Shown piece by piece: positions 27,073-35,997 of a DNA stretch of 50,470 bases; positions within the stretch are counted from its first letter, which is position 1; each line of letters begins with the position of its first letter. The position numbers were made by a program, and so were the translations under genes. The notes below the pieces were generated by a model, which had not been told where the DNA came from, searched no databases, and saw only the letters and a program-made list of their open reading frames with translations. The stretch is from an uncultured Coriobacteriaceae bacterium (GTDB lineage Bacteria > Actinomycetota > Coriobacteriia > Coriobacteriales > Atopobiaceae): assembly GCA_902803315.1 (NCBI GenBank), contig CADCPM010000097.1, forward strand, positions 1 through 50,470, given 5' to 3'.

Positions 27073-28071
27073 ATGATGACAGTATTTATACATGTGCTAG
27101 CTTTGATCGCGGGTTTGGGCCTGCTGGTAAAGGGCGCCGACCTCTTCGTTGACGCTGCAAGCCAGCTGGCTGAGCGCCTGGGCGTGCCCCCGCTGGTCGT
27201 GGGGCTCACGGTAGTTGCCCTGGGAACCAGCGCGCCGGAAGCCGCCATGGCCGTCGCCTCGGCCGCGACCGGCGCAAACGACATGGCTTTGGCCGGGGTC
27301 TTTGGCAGCAACATCGTGAATACGCTGGTGGTGCTGGGTGTAACCGCCATGGTGGCACGGGTGCGCGTGCGGCGTTCGACCCTGCGTGTCGAGATACCGC
27401 TGGTAATGGGCGCGACGGCCCTGCTGCTAGTCCTGTGCGCGCACGACGGGCAGCTCGGGAGGGTAGACGCGCTCATGCTTCTCGCACTGCTGACTACGCA
27501 TCTGGTCGCGCTGGTGCGGGGCGTGCGCACGCAGGCAGGCAAAGGCGTTGCGGTCGCGGCGGATGCGACGCGCGAGAAGTCAGCTGCTGCAGGGCCGTGC
27601 GAGGGCGGGCCAGCTGAGACGCGGTGCCCCGGCGGGGCGCTCGTGGTGCAGGGCCTTCTGGCCGTTGTGGCCATCTTCGTGGGCGCGCGCCTTGCAGTGG
27701 GCGGTGCCTCGGAGCTGGCTCAGCTCGCTGGGGTGTCGGCTAGGGTCGTGGGCCTTACGGTCGTGGCGGTTGGCACGTCGTTGCCCGAGCTGGTGACCTC
27801 GCTCGCCGCGACCCGCAGGGGTCAGGCTGACCTTGCCGTGGGCAACGTTGTGGGCAGCAGCCTGCTCAACGTGCTGTTCGTGCTGGGGGCCTCTGGGGCC
27901 ATTGCGCCCATGCCCTTCTCGGCGGCGCTGCTCTTCGACGGCCTTGTGTCGCTCGCGGCGGTCGCGGTGCTGTGGGCGGTGAGCGTGCGGAGCCGGTCGC
28001 TCGGTCGCGGGGGCGGCGCGGTGCTGTTGGGCTGCTACGGGACGTACCTCGCCGCAGTGCTTGCGGGCTAG
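27073..28071 (+). CDS. sodium/calcium exchanger family (CaCA) membrane protein
   Basis: This 332-aa protein has about ten membrane helices and two inverted alpha-repeats. Repeat 1 includes PPLVVGLTVVALGTSAPEAA and GVFGSNIVNTLVVLG; repeat 2 includes ARVVGLTVVAVGTSLPELVT and NVVGSSLLNVLFVLG. The conserved Glu of each GTSxPE motif, which binds the cation, is present. Together these place it in the bacterial YrbG-like group that exchanges Ca2+ for Na+ or H+. The ribosome site is AGGAAAGGACT. A non-conserved loop near residue 160 holds a Gly/Ala-rich insert. Confidence 0.93.
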   Translation: MMTVFIHVLALIAGLGLLVKGADLFVDAASQLAERLGVPPLVVGLTVVALGTSAPEAAMAVASAATGANDMALAGVFGSNIVNTLVVLGVTAMVARVRVRRSTLRVEIPLVMGATALLLVLCAHDGQLGRVDALMLLALLTTHLVALVRGVRTQAGKGVAVAADATREKSAAAGPCEGGPAETRCPGGALVVQGLLAVVAIFVGARLAVGGASELAQLAGVSARVVGLTVVAVGTSLPELVTSLAATRRGQADLAVGNVVGSSLLNVLFVLGASGAIAPMPFSAALLFDGLVSLAAVAVLWAVSVRSRSLGRGGGAVLLGCYGTYLAAVLAG

Positions 28072-28433
28072 GCAGCTCGGCCGAGTGGCCGCCCAGCCCC
28101 ACCTCGTCATTGGGGAGCCCCGGGGCCTTTTCCTCCGCAGCGCTGCCCATTGAGCCAGGGTGCGCTATTGAAGAGGTGTGCCCGGAGTTTCCCGAGCTGG
28201 AGGTGCCAGACAGCCTGACCGCGCCCCTCCTGCCTGTCATGCGCCATACGTGCGGGACGTGCCTTCGTTTTCCTTGTCGACGAGTGGGACCCGACTGGCA
28301 CAGCGGCGAGCAGTCCCCGCGATTCGCGATGAAGCTTGTCTACCTTAGGAAGCGCCGAACAGCTACTGCACACGTTGACCGGCCCCGCGCGGCGTGCCCG
28401 CCCCATTGCCGTCTGTGCGCACGCTTGCCCCAC
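28072..28433. other. intergenic region after the exchanger gene
   Basis: No gene was recognised. Open frames here lack a ribosome site and family resemblance. The last part may be a degenerate leading unit of the 73-bp repeat (GTCTGTGCGCACGCTTGCCC at 28411-28430). Confidence 0.4.
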
Positions 28434-28605
28434 GCGTGTGCACAGGCGGACGTTTTCCGGTAGCTACAAGGGCACAAACATCCGTATGCGCACAAAGACA
28501 TCCCTTGCGTGTGCAAGTGCGGAGGTTTTGTCGCCGACAAGGGCTGCTCAACGTCCGCTTACGCACACTCAGGCAACCAGCGTGTGCGAACGCGGAGGTC
28601 TGCGC
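28434..28605. repeat. 73-bp tandem array of degenerate hairpins
   Basis: GCGTGTGC followed by a (C/A)GGCGGA or GCGGAGGT motif starts at 28434, 28507 and 28580, a spacing of exactly 73 bp twice. Each unit ends in a complementary segment (ACGTCCGCTTACGCACAC in unit 2, ACATCCGTATGCGCACA in unit 1), so every unit is itself an imperfect hairpin. Interior sequence has diverged except for short islands such as ACAAGGGC. Confidence 0.65.
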
Positions 28606-28699
28606 CACCACGCCGACCCTCGACGTAGAGCGAATCGTCGGGACCTGCCCTCGTGGAGCCCGCACGCCCCGCACCCTCGCCCCGCGCCTGCCGCGGGCG

Positions 28700-29647
28700 T
28701 CACGCCGTCGCGATCTCGCTCCCCGTGACGTCGAAGTCCCCGAGCGCCACGCTCCGGATCGCCGGGTCCTCGTAGGTGCTGTAGTAGTACGTGTTCGTTC
28801 GCGTGGAGACCCCGCCCGTGTACACGGTGACCTCGTAGGCGCCGTTCGCCATCCTAGCCGCGCCGTCCACCATGGCGACCGCGCCGAGCGTGTGGAACAG
28901 CCGCGACACGTTGTCGGCCTCGCTGCGCTTCTGCGGGTAGAAGGCGTTGTGGTACGCGGCACGCACGAAGCGCGAGGGCGAGTAGCAGTCGCCGGGGATG
29001 CCGCGCATGGCGCTGCCCGTGCCGTAGGCGGAAAGCTCCGCGCCGCGCCAGCGCACCGGCCCCGCCACCTCGGGGCTGCAGGCCATATAGCTGCGCACGT
29101 TCTCCCGGTGGTACGCGAAGGTCGGCTGGTTGGCCAGGACGTCCAGGTCGTCGTGGTACACGTGCAGGCCGTCGGCCATGTGCTCGACCACGATGCTGCG
29201 CTCGGCGTCGCCCACGATCCAGTGCAGCAGCGAGCACGGGAGCCGCTCGTCTATGGGTCTGTCTACGATTGCGACGTTTGCGAGCGCCGCATCGACCTCG
29301 TCCACGGTCGCAAAGCTCGCCGCCGCCCACAGGGGGAACTCCCACGCGCACACGTTGACCTTACCCTCCGCGGCGCCCGGCTCGTACTGAGCGTACCCCG
29401 GGAAGTTAAGCCCGGCGACGGCGAGGCCCGCGTCGTTGGCGCAGTCGAAGTAGAGCGGGGTGCCCTCGGCGACGATGCCCATGCCGTATACGGTGTGCCG
29501 CATGTGCCCCATCGCGCCGAACGGGGAGTTGGGCGTCCAGCCCAGGGGCGTGACGACCACCCGCTGGCCATAGCCGCAGCTCCAGTCCAGATTGCACCCG
29601 AAGTACATGTTGCCCTTGCCGTCCGTAAAGCGAATCGCCGTGCACAT
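28700..29647 (-). CDS. choloylglycine hydrolase (bile salt hydrolase family), R18C variant
   Basis: This 315-aa Ntn hydrolase starts MCTAIRF, exposing Cys2 as the nucleophile after Met removal; AAAGGAGGGAGGC precedes this ATG. The frame is open further upstream, but the Cys2 rule fixes the start. Family residues seen: Asp21 in NLDW, Asn in LANQPTFAYH and Arg in SPSRFVRAAY, plus AGLNFPGYA, LLHWIVGD and NVSRLFHTLGAVAMVDG. It is very close to bifidobacterial bile salt hydrolases. The position occupied by catalytic Arg18 (FGRNLDW in relatives) is Cys here (FGCNLDW, codon TGC, one step from CGC). Activity may therefore be reduced or altered. Confidence 0.92.
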   Translation of the reverse strand: MCTAIRFTDGKGNMYFGCNLDWSCGYGQRVVVTPLGWTPNSPFGAMGHMRHTVYGMGIVAEGTPLYFDCANDAGLAVAGLNFPGYAQYEPGAAEGKVNVCAWEFPLWAAASFATVDEVDAALANVAIVDRPIDERLPCSLLHWIVGDAERSIVVEHMADGLHVYHDDLDVLANQPTFAYHRENVRSYMACSPEVAGPVRWRGAELSAYGTGSAMRGIPGDCYSPSRFVRAAYHNAFYPQKRSEADNVSRLFHTLGAVAMVDGAARMANGAYEVTVYTGGVSTRTNTYYYSTYEDPAIRSVALGDFDVTGSEIATA

Positions 29648-29948
29648 GCCTCCCTCCTTTGATAAAACTCTCACTCTGTATGGAGGAGCATAGCATGCGA
29701 CGTAAAGGGGCGCGGTGCGGCTTTGCGGATCGCCCCGATTCCGCGGTGAAAGGCCTGCATAAAAGGGCATGAAGTTTTTCATGGCGAAAACGCTGCCCCG
29801 CAGACAACCTGCATCTCGCGAGCGCTGAAATACGGCTTTGCAAATGATTCCGTCGACTCCGCGCATGTTTGCAGAGAGCCGTTAGGAGGCGGCTCCAACA
29901 TGGCGTTTTAGAAGCGGCCGTTCCTAAAATAGGCCGCGCCGTCTTGGA

Positions 29949-30142
29949 CGCGCAAAATTGGGGTCCTTCACTTCCAAAATGCGGCTCGTGTTTGGAATCT
30001 GGGGTTTCGATTCGCGTACGGGCGGCAAGAAGCCCTGCGGCGCCGCAGGTAGGAGGGCCAAAAATGTGGCCCCGCAAACATGGAGACCGAAAAACCAAAC
30101 ACTTGCGCGAGTTTGGAAGTGGAAGGCACGTCATTTTGCGCG
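29949..30142. repeat. inverted-repeat element with GCAGGTAGGAGGG core, copy 2
   Basis: The left arm (CGCAAAATTGGGGTCC, TTCACTTCCAAAATGCGGCT, CGTGTTTGG) pairs imperfectly with the right arm (CCAAACACTTGCGCGAG, TTTGGAAGTGGAA, ATTTTGCG). The core CCGCAGGTAGGAGGGCC lies near 30043. It is 194 bp with no coding capacity. Same family as 26174-26383. Confidence 0.75.
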
Positions 30143-30949
30143 TGCTGGCTTTCTTGGTTGGCGATACCCGTCACAGGCGCCACAGCATTGACTCACAAGG
30201 AAGATCGGAATGCGGTCCACAAGCGAGCTGTACCGTATACAGAACAATATTGCTGTCTACCGAATAAATATTGACTCTTCAGCATGCCAAAAAATGCAAA
30301 TGTCAGCTTGGCAACCCCACAAGCAGCGCCCCACTGCGCACTGAACGATGCAAATGCCATTCTATTCCCATTTTTTGCGCTCCCTTCTCTGTCGCAACTT
30401 CAAGTGATTGATTAAACCGACTCCGCAGGCTGATAGATCCTAGAACGACTGCTCGTTGGCGCCGGATCGCCCAAACATCCGACAAGCCCCCCCGCATCAG
30501 GATAACGAGCCGAATCCCCTTGCGATGGTCCGCGCGAAAACGCTGTTTGCATGTTTGACGTCCAGGCATAGGAAGAGCTTCTGTTTGGAATTCCCCCATC
30601 ATATTGCCGCAGATGCCCAAGCCCGTCGGGCAGTGCAGGCCTAATCGCTGCGGACGTCCTTGGGCATGTCGCATGCGGCGCGCCATCCCTATGCAGGCGG
30701 CCATGAGGGCAGCGGCCGGAACGTGCGTGCAGGACATGCAGACGGGGCTTTCGGGCGCGTCTGTCGATCGGTCGCAAATCGCACCGGTTGCATGGAGCTC
30801 CTGCGGTCCGGGTCGCTTTTGCCCCTTATATCGCGGCGTCGTCCTGGGATGCGTCGAGTGCGCTGAAGAATCCTCGAGCGTAACTCGCCTCAGCGCAACC
30901 GTTAAAAAACGTCATGTCGCCCCTTCCCACAAGGTGACGGCACGTCAAC
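30143..30949. other. 800-bp gap without recognisable gene
   Basis: Several open frames exist on both strands (for example minus 30303-30737) but none has a ribosome site, a hydrophobic pattern or a motif I recognise. Base composition is mixed, suggesting decayed accessory DNA. Confidence 0.45.
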
Positions 30950-33724
30950 CTACCGATCCACGACGAGCGCAACTCTTCCAGACTCAAGCCTTAGCACTTG
31001 ATAGTCACCATTAAGAAGGTGCGCCACACGCGCTTCATCGGCAGCGTCATCGAGGTAGACAATATCGGGACGCTTGTGTGGGTTGATTTCGTAGTACGCC
31101 CCGAGTCTTTCCACGGAGGAGTCCCCGAGGCCCGAGATCCAGGCAGAGTACGAGCCGACCTCGTAGGGAGAGGCAAGGTACACCCAAGTGTCGGTGGTAA
31201 AGCCCAGCAAGGTCCCGTTGGGCTTGGCAGAGCGCATCTCCTCTATGTCGTGTAGGCGCGACAGGTAGCGCTGCTCATTTTCCACGGTCATAAGTATGCC
31301 GCGCTCGGGCCCGATCGCTGCCCTTTGCGTTTGCGGCGCCATGCCCCTCTCCCAAAAAACGCTCTTGTAGCGAAGGTCCGCCAGCAGACCGAGCTGTAAC
31401 ACCAGCAATGCAACAGCCGTCCCTGCCAGCAGGTTGCGACCTACCTCCATTCCTTTTTCCGTCTCCACCGCACGACGCTCATGCAAAAATACGAATGTCA
31501 TGCAAATTGAGGCGATCGCGCAAACCGTCATGGCTGAGCTAATAACGTAGAATCGCTGATTCGACCCCAGGTGGATACATAGGCCGTAGACCGCGCCGGG
31601 AATCCACACAAGACGAAAGAGAAGGTTCGAGAGGCGGCTGCGACCGATGATCCGCACGCTTAGCCCTATCAAGCTCAACGGAAACATGACATAGTTTATG
31701 TAGGGGGGCACGAAGGACTGCTGCATAACAAAAGCAGCGGCACATGACGTGGCAAGCGCAGCCAGCTCCCAACGAGGCCTTACGCGACCGACAACACTCG
31801 CGGTAACCAGGACCACCGCGAGCGGCATCGTGAGCGGGCTTGAGCCGGCAATGGCCTTTGCATAGCTTACGAGCTTTGAGCCGAGCGATGTCGCTGGATG
31901 TTCGGGGTCGGCGAGCATCTGCGGAATGGATTGGGATATGAGCTGGGGGCCAACGCGCACAACAAGATAGGAAACTATGGCGACGCCCACCAGCGCGGCA
32001 CCGCCCGTGAGAGCGAGAAACTGCATACGCACGCGCCGCCTCGCCGCGTCCCTTCCTGTCAGCGCGGGAAGGGAATAGATTAGTGCGACGACCCACAATG
32101 CCACCAAATACGGACAGCAGAGGATGGCGCAACCCAGGCAGAGGCCCGCGACGAACGCCCACTTTCCCGGGCGAGGACCGTCACGGCCAGAGACAAGCGC
32201 CACCGAGCCTACGGTCACGAACAGGATGCCTAGGGAGTTATAGCTCAGGGCCATAATACCGAACGGTGCATATAGGAGAAATGCAAGTGCCGCCGCAAGA
32301 GCTCCCCACCACGTGATCTTTCGCAGTCTAAAGAAGATGAATGCCGCGCTCGCAATCCATGCGGCTGCGAAGAGATACCTAAAGTGAAGGACGACTCCAT
32401 CGGTCCCATGCCACAGGGCGAGCTGGAAGCGCATGGGAAGGACAAGAAAGACCGAGCTGAGCTGCGACAGGTGCCACTCTTGTCCCACGAGGGCATCGCC
32501 CATGCACAGGCGGTACGGTATAGTCAGGTAAAAGGACTCGTCCACGTTCCCAAAGCCATAGGGACACTTCCACAGCACAAACAAGGCGGTGCCGCAGAGC
32601 AACGCTAGCGCCGCAACTCGCGCGAGACGTGCGGGCTGGCTGGGAGAGGTGCCTTCCTTAGGCGCAGCAAGCGCGAGCAACGTTCTTACGAACCGGTCGA
32701 TGACCCACGATGTCGCAAGCGAGCACACGAGTACCGCTGGGACCACGACGGGAAGCCAGTTGAGGCGCAGCGGTATCAAGGCGACGGACGCGTTGAGCTT
32801 GGTGTAAAAGAAGTTGTCCCACACCCACGAGCAGAGATACGCGCCAAAGCTCAGGCGTGCTATCCACGCGAGCGCAGGTGCGATGCGGGGAGATTGATCA
32901 CGAAGCCTAAGAACAAGGCAGAAGAGCGATACCGCTGCAACAAGAACGAGGACGGAGCTATATGAATTCCAATCGCCCCGCACATACTTCTCGCCAGCGC
33001 TCTTCCAGCAGTCTAGGGCCACGATTAGCATCACAGAACAAAGGAAAGCGCCGAGCGCAGCTCTTCTTGGCACGTTCCTCCCGTGGTCCCGCAGCCAGCG
33101 TCCAAAGAAGTAGTAGCCAATGGGGTAGGCGTGCGTCCACCACGCGGGGATCACCTTCGTGAGCTCCTTGGCCGATTGCGGATCCGCCCACCAGCCCGGT
33201 GTCACCAGGTTAAGGGAGTTCAACACGCCAGGCAAGAAAAGCACAGCCACCACCGTAAGAAGCAGCGCCTTTTGCTGCCGTACGTCGAGGACATCCCACA
33301 GCTTCCCGAGGAAAGGAGCTGCGAGAAAGAGGCCAATGTACATCTCTACGTACCAGGAGTAAGGGGCAGCCTCAAACGTTAGGATGTCGAAGAGTGTGCC
33401 AACGACGCTCGGCTCCATACCAAACCGCACGACAGAATAGCACCTGCAGAAGAGGCTCGCCACAACGTAGGTAAGAAGGATGGGCAGAATCTTTCTGTAG
33501 TACTCGCGAGTGACGGACCCTCTTACGAGGTAGCCGGTTAGGAGCATGAACAGCGGAACGCAGGTAATCGTGAGCGCTCGGAGGACGATCATCGCTGTCA
33601 TGCGCATCCCCATGACGGGCTGGGAGTAGAAGCCGGTATTCGACAAAAAATGTACGGACACGACCTCAATAATCGCTATAGTGCGAACAAGGTCAATCCT
33701 CCAGTCGCGTCTCGCAGCTATCAT
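30950..33724 (-). CDS. acyltransferase-3 / GT-C membrane fusion protein
   Basis: This 924-aa protein has two membrane modules. Residues 1 to about 350 form an acyltransferase-3 (OafA/WecH-like) domain: RRDWRIDLVRTIAIIEVVSV (the family's opening Arg-x-x-x-Asp pattern and VxxxH) and SWYVEMYIGLFLAAPFL. After a cytoplasmic linker (PKEGTSPSQPARLARV) a second set of about ten helices begins with NVDESFYLTIPYR, resembling GT-C or PMT-like proteins, and ends in an extracytoplasmic domain. The ATG at 33724 follows AAGAAGGTGGCTCCT. The likely role is O-acylation combined with sugar transfer on a surface polymer, inferred from domain pairing. Confidence 0.82.
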   Translation of the reverse strand: MIAARRDWRIDLVRTIAIIEVVSVHFLSNTGFYSQPVMGMRMTAMIVLRALTITCVPLFMLLTGYLVRGSVTREYYRKILPILLTYVVASLFCRCYSVVRFGMEPSVVGTLFDILTFEAAPYSWYVEMYIGLFLAAPFLGKLWDVLDVRQQKALLLTVVAVLFLPGVLNSLNLVTPGWWADPQSAKELTKVIPAWWTHAYPIGYYFFGRWLRDHGRNVPRRAALGAFLCSVMLIVALDCWKSAGEKYVRGDWNSYSSVLVLVAAVSLFCLVLRLRDQSPRIAPALAWIARLSFGAYLCSWVWDNFFYTKLNASVALIPLRLNWLPVVVPAVLVCSLATSWVIDRFVRTLLALAAPKEGTSPSQPARLARVAALALLCGTALFVLWKCPYGFGNVDESFYLTIPYRLCMGDALVGQEWHLSQLSSVFLVLPMRFQLALWHGTDGVVLHFRYLFAAAWIASAAFIFFRLRKITWWGALAAALAFLLYAPFGIMALSYNSLGILFVTVGSVALVSGRDGPRPGKWAFVAGLCLGCAILCCPYLVALWVVALIYSLPALTGRDAARRRVRMQFLALTGGAALVGVAIVSYLVVRVGPQLISQSIPQMLADPEHPATSLGSKLVSYAKAIAGSSPLTMPLAVVLVTASVVGRVRPRWELAALATSCAAAFVMQQSFVPPYINYVMFPLSLIGLSVRIIGRSRLSNLLFRLVWIPGAVYGLCIHLGSNQRFYVISSAMTVCAIASICMTFVFLHERRAVETEKGMEVGRNLLAGTAVALLVLQLGLLADLRYKSVFWERGMAPQTQRAAIGPERGILMTVENEQRYLSRLHDIEEMRSAKPNGTLLGFTTDTWVYLASPYEVGSYSAWISGLGDSSVERLGAYYEINPHKRPDIVYLDDAADEARVAHLLNGDYQVLRLESGRVALVVDR

Positions 33725-33901
33725 AGGAGCCACCTTCTTACCGAAAAACCGACAACGATTATCGATGCCGTTTGTTGAGTGTGCATATTCCTGAACATGG
33801 TACAACGTAACCAATATGTTTGCGGTCGTAGTGCCACTGCATTTGGTTCAATCTCAAAAAAAGAAAATGCTAGTAAGTTAAAATTATTGTTTGCTCCTTA
33901 G

Positions 33902-34756
33902 ATGGGGATGAGTCAACGTTGCGCTGCTTTGCTGGCCGACTCCCAGTTGCTGCCTCTTGTCAACTGCGGCCACCTCGCATGCGATGTTCTTTACTCACAT
34001 GACGATTGCTACATCTCGACTCAGTGGCACGGCGAAAGTGCCAAAGGCGCGGAGGGGTGGTCCCAGAGATTCCACAGATTCAATTGCAGGCCAATCCACA
34101 TCGAAATCAACCGACGTCTGGCGTTGAATGCACTGCGGAGAAACGACTACACTCAAATTTTCAACATCTTGCGTCAAAGCCACGTAGGCGATGCATTCGA
34201 CAACGGCTTCGTCTCCACGTGCGCAAACTTGCTTTCGCGTCAGCCTGCCCAGTATCACTACCTTCCCCAGCCCAAGCTGATCGACGTCTCAGAAAGCGAC
34301 TTCGCATACTGGCGTTTCTGGCAGTCTCTTGCATCCCCTCGTGCAGCAACAATCTCGGGAAGAGGCGTGTGGGTCATGCATAGTTTGACCACCGTCGACC
34401 TCATGATACTCGGAGACGGAACGGACGGCCGCTTCGTAGAGCCTAATGCCGGCGAGAATACACACAGCCTACTCGGATGCAACATCATACAGCCGAGGAC
34501 ATGCTGCATGAACCCATTTGACCATGCACAAAACGGCGACGTATTCGCCATGTTCGTCGACCCCGTTGGGTTTACCATGAACCTGATGCCGGGGCTTCCG
34601 CTGTATCTTTCCCAAGAAGACCCCACGCATCACAGCTCGTCCAGCCTCGATGTGATCCTCCCCTGCGATGGTGTCGTCACCGATTCGCGTGGATGGCTAA
34701 TGCTCCGAAAGAAGCTGTGGGGACCAAGGAGGGGGCAACGCAAGCGCCAAAAGTAG
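33902..34756 (+). CDS. uncharacterised protein, N-terminally shortened copy 2
   Basis: This 284-aa paralogue of the 348-aa protein at 24820-25866 is roughly 70% identical by eye over the shared part. It begins at the equivalent of residue 78 of that protein (MGMSQRCAALLADSQLLPL against MSRSVAAALLADSQLLPL), so the first about 75 residues are gone. The C-terminus is extended by a basic tail (GPRRGQRKRQK). No strong ribosome site precedes the ATG. It may be a 5'-truncated pseudogene. Its 3' end overlaps the convergent XRE gene by 60 nt. Confidence 0.6.
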   Translation: MGMSQRCAALLADSQLLPLVNCGHLACDVLYSHDDCYISTQWHGESAKGAEGWSQRFHRFNCRPIHIEINRRLALNALRRNDYTQIFNILRQSHVGDAFDNGFVSTCANLLSRQPAQYHYLPQPKLIDVSESDFAYWRFWQSLASPRAATISGRGVWVMHSLTTVDLMILGDGTDGRFVEPNAGENTHSLLGCNIIQPRTCCMNPFDHAQNGDVFAMFVDPVGFTMNLMPGLPLYLSQEDPTHHSSSSLDVILPCDGVVTDSRGWLMLRKKLWGPRRGQRKRQK

Positions 34757-35257
34757 CAAATCCTCACCCGTGGCATGATAGACACGACAATCGTTGTTAA
34801 CCAACAGACGAGAGGCAGCAATAACGTCACTGCAGATGCAGAACGGGACATTGCGCAGGAGGCAGGTCGAGCGGTGCCGGGCTTCCGACATGGCGGTTAA
34901 GGAGTGGTACCTTATTTCGGTGCTTCGAGATACGTACCATGCATTATCCGGATCTGCGGGCAACCAGACGATTCCCGGCGGCTCCCCTCCAGTTCCCAGC
35001 GTGTCGGTTTTGTCCGTTTGCGATGGCAGCCTCTGCTTGGGAAAGACGCCAATTTGCAGCCCCAAGGCGTCGAACACCTTCGACAGGGTGTCCAGCCGTA
35101 TGCCACCCGTCTATCCTCTTTCTATGTTGACGATGGTGTGGCGCGAGACATTCGCGCGTTCGGCGAGCTCGCGCTGAGACAGTCCCAGCCTGGTCCTATA
35201 CTGGAAAACGGAATCTGCCATCCTTCCCGCCGCAGCGCCAGCCGAGGTTCCAGTCAT
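34697..35257 (-). pseudogene. XRE-family HTH regulator interrupted by TAG
   Basis: The gene starts at an ATG with GCAAGGAGCGAGC upstream and encodes an XRE helix-turn-helix: YRTRLGLSQRELAERANVSR, then HTIVNIERG. An in-frame TAG follows (35111-35113). After it the same frame continues with TGGIRLDTLSKVFDALGLQI, the normal rest of an XRE domain, and a C-terminal part ending in NDCRVYHATGEDLLLLALAL. The TAG replaces a single residue at a position that is usually Lys, Arg or Gln. The full gene would be 186 codons. The 3' end overlaps the convergent gene. Either a recent nonsense mutation or readthrough is possible. Confidence 0.75.
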
Positions 35258-35606
35258 GCTCGCTCCTTGCTATGGTGTTCACAGCTATGAACACTATTGC
35301 ATCTTGACGCGTGTGGCAGGCTGCCTCTTCCGGTCTCTGCACTATCCCGCGCAGCCAGATACGCGGTCCCTCTTCAGGCATATGCGCAGGCGAGTGTGTG
35401 GTTCCACCCGTTCGTCTTAGCTGCAAGCGTCGTACGTCTATGGGTTCCGTAAACCGATGTATATGCTCGTATATGGAATAATGCTTGACATGCATTGCAC
35501 TAGGATTGGAGAACGGAGCGCTGCGGGCGGAACTGTCGCGGCATTCCGGCCACAAGGCTGGCGGCATGTGCGCTTGAGCCAAATGAGAGTAGTGAAAAAG
35601 CACATT

Positions 35607-35741
35607 ATTTGCGTTATTGGGTAGATTTTGGGTGCCAAACCGCCATAGGGGAAACAAACGCCTTGCAAACGCGCAGGTAGGACGGGGTGTATTCTCGACC
35701 CCGTGAATTCGAGTGCCGAAATTCTACCCAAAAACGCAAAT
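35607..35741. repeat. inverted-repeat element with GCAGGTAGGA core, copy 3 (short)
   Basis: The ends ATTTGCGTTATTGGGTAGAT and the complement of ATTCTACCCAAAAACGCAAA form about 20-bp inverted repeats. The core CGCGCAGGTAGGACGG is near 35670, followed by a small hairpin (GGGGT...ACCCC). The arms differ in sequence from copies 1 and 2, but the layout and core are the same. Confidence 0.6.
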
Positions 35742-35871
35742 TCCTTGTCATTCCAAGCGCGCGATTTGGCTCGAGCGCGGCGGAGTCTGTCCGCGCCAGC
35801 CGGGAAGAGGCCGACGCGACCTGACCAGCGCATTTCCTACCCTACTCCCTCCTGCGGGAATAGGCATTGGA

Positions 35872-35997
35872 TCATGTCGAGGTATTCCGGATCCCTCCGC
35901 TCCTCGTTAGGATCCCGAAGAAGCTCAGCGCCGCGACCAGCTCCTCCTTCAGCCGCCGTGTTAGCCGGAGCGCGTTCTGTAGTACACTCTCGTACAT
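35872..35997 (-). CDS. small 41-aa ORF, probably frameshifted
   Basis: An ATG with AAGAGGAGGTCCGT upstream, a very good ribosome site, opens MYESVLQNALRLTRRLKEEL followed by VAALSFF. Shifting frame at that point continues plausibly (LLRDPNEERRDPEYLDM and IQCLFPQEGVG, stop at 35837), so an original protein of about 55 residues may have suffered a one-base indel. It is charged and helical, like small antitoxins, but no family was recognised. Confidence 0.35.
   Translation of the reverse strand: MYESVLQNALRLTRRLKEELVAALSFFGILTRSGGIRNTST

Noticed and set aside
28434..28605. CRISPR array
   Set aside because: The 73-bp units are whole degenerate hairpins, not short identical repeats with unique spacers, and no cas gene is present.
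29648..29866. N-terminal extension of the bile salt hydrolase
   Set aside because: The frame is open, but the family needs Cys at position 2 and the strong ribosome site lies before MCTAIRF.
35111..35113. TAG as a pyrrolysine or other recoding codon
   Set aside because: No supporting machinery is visible and other stops (TGA, TAA, TAG) interrupt neighbouring decayed genes, so ordinary mutation is simpler.
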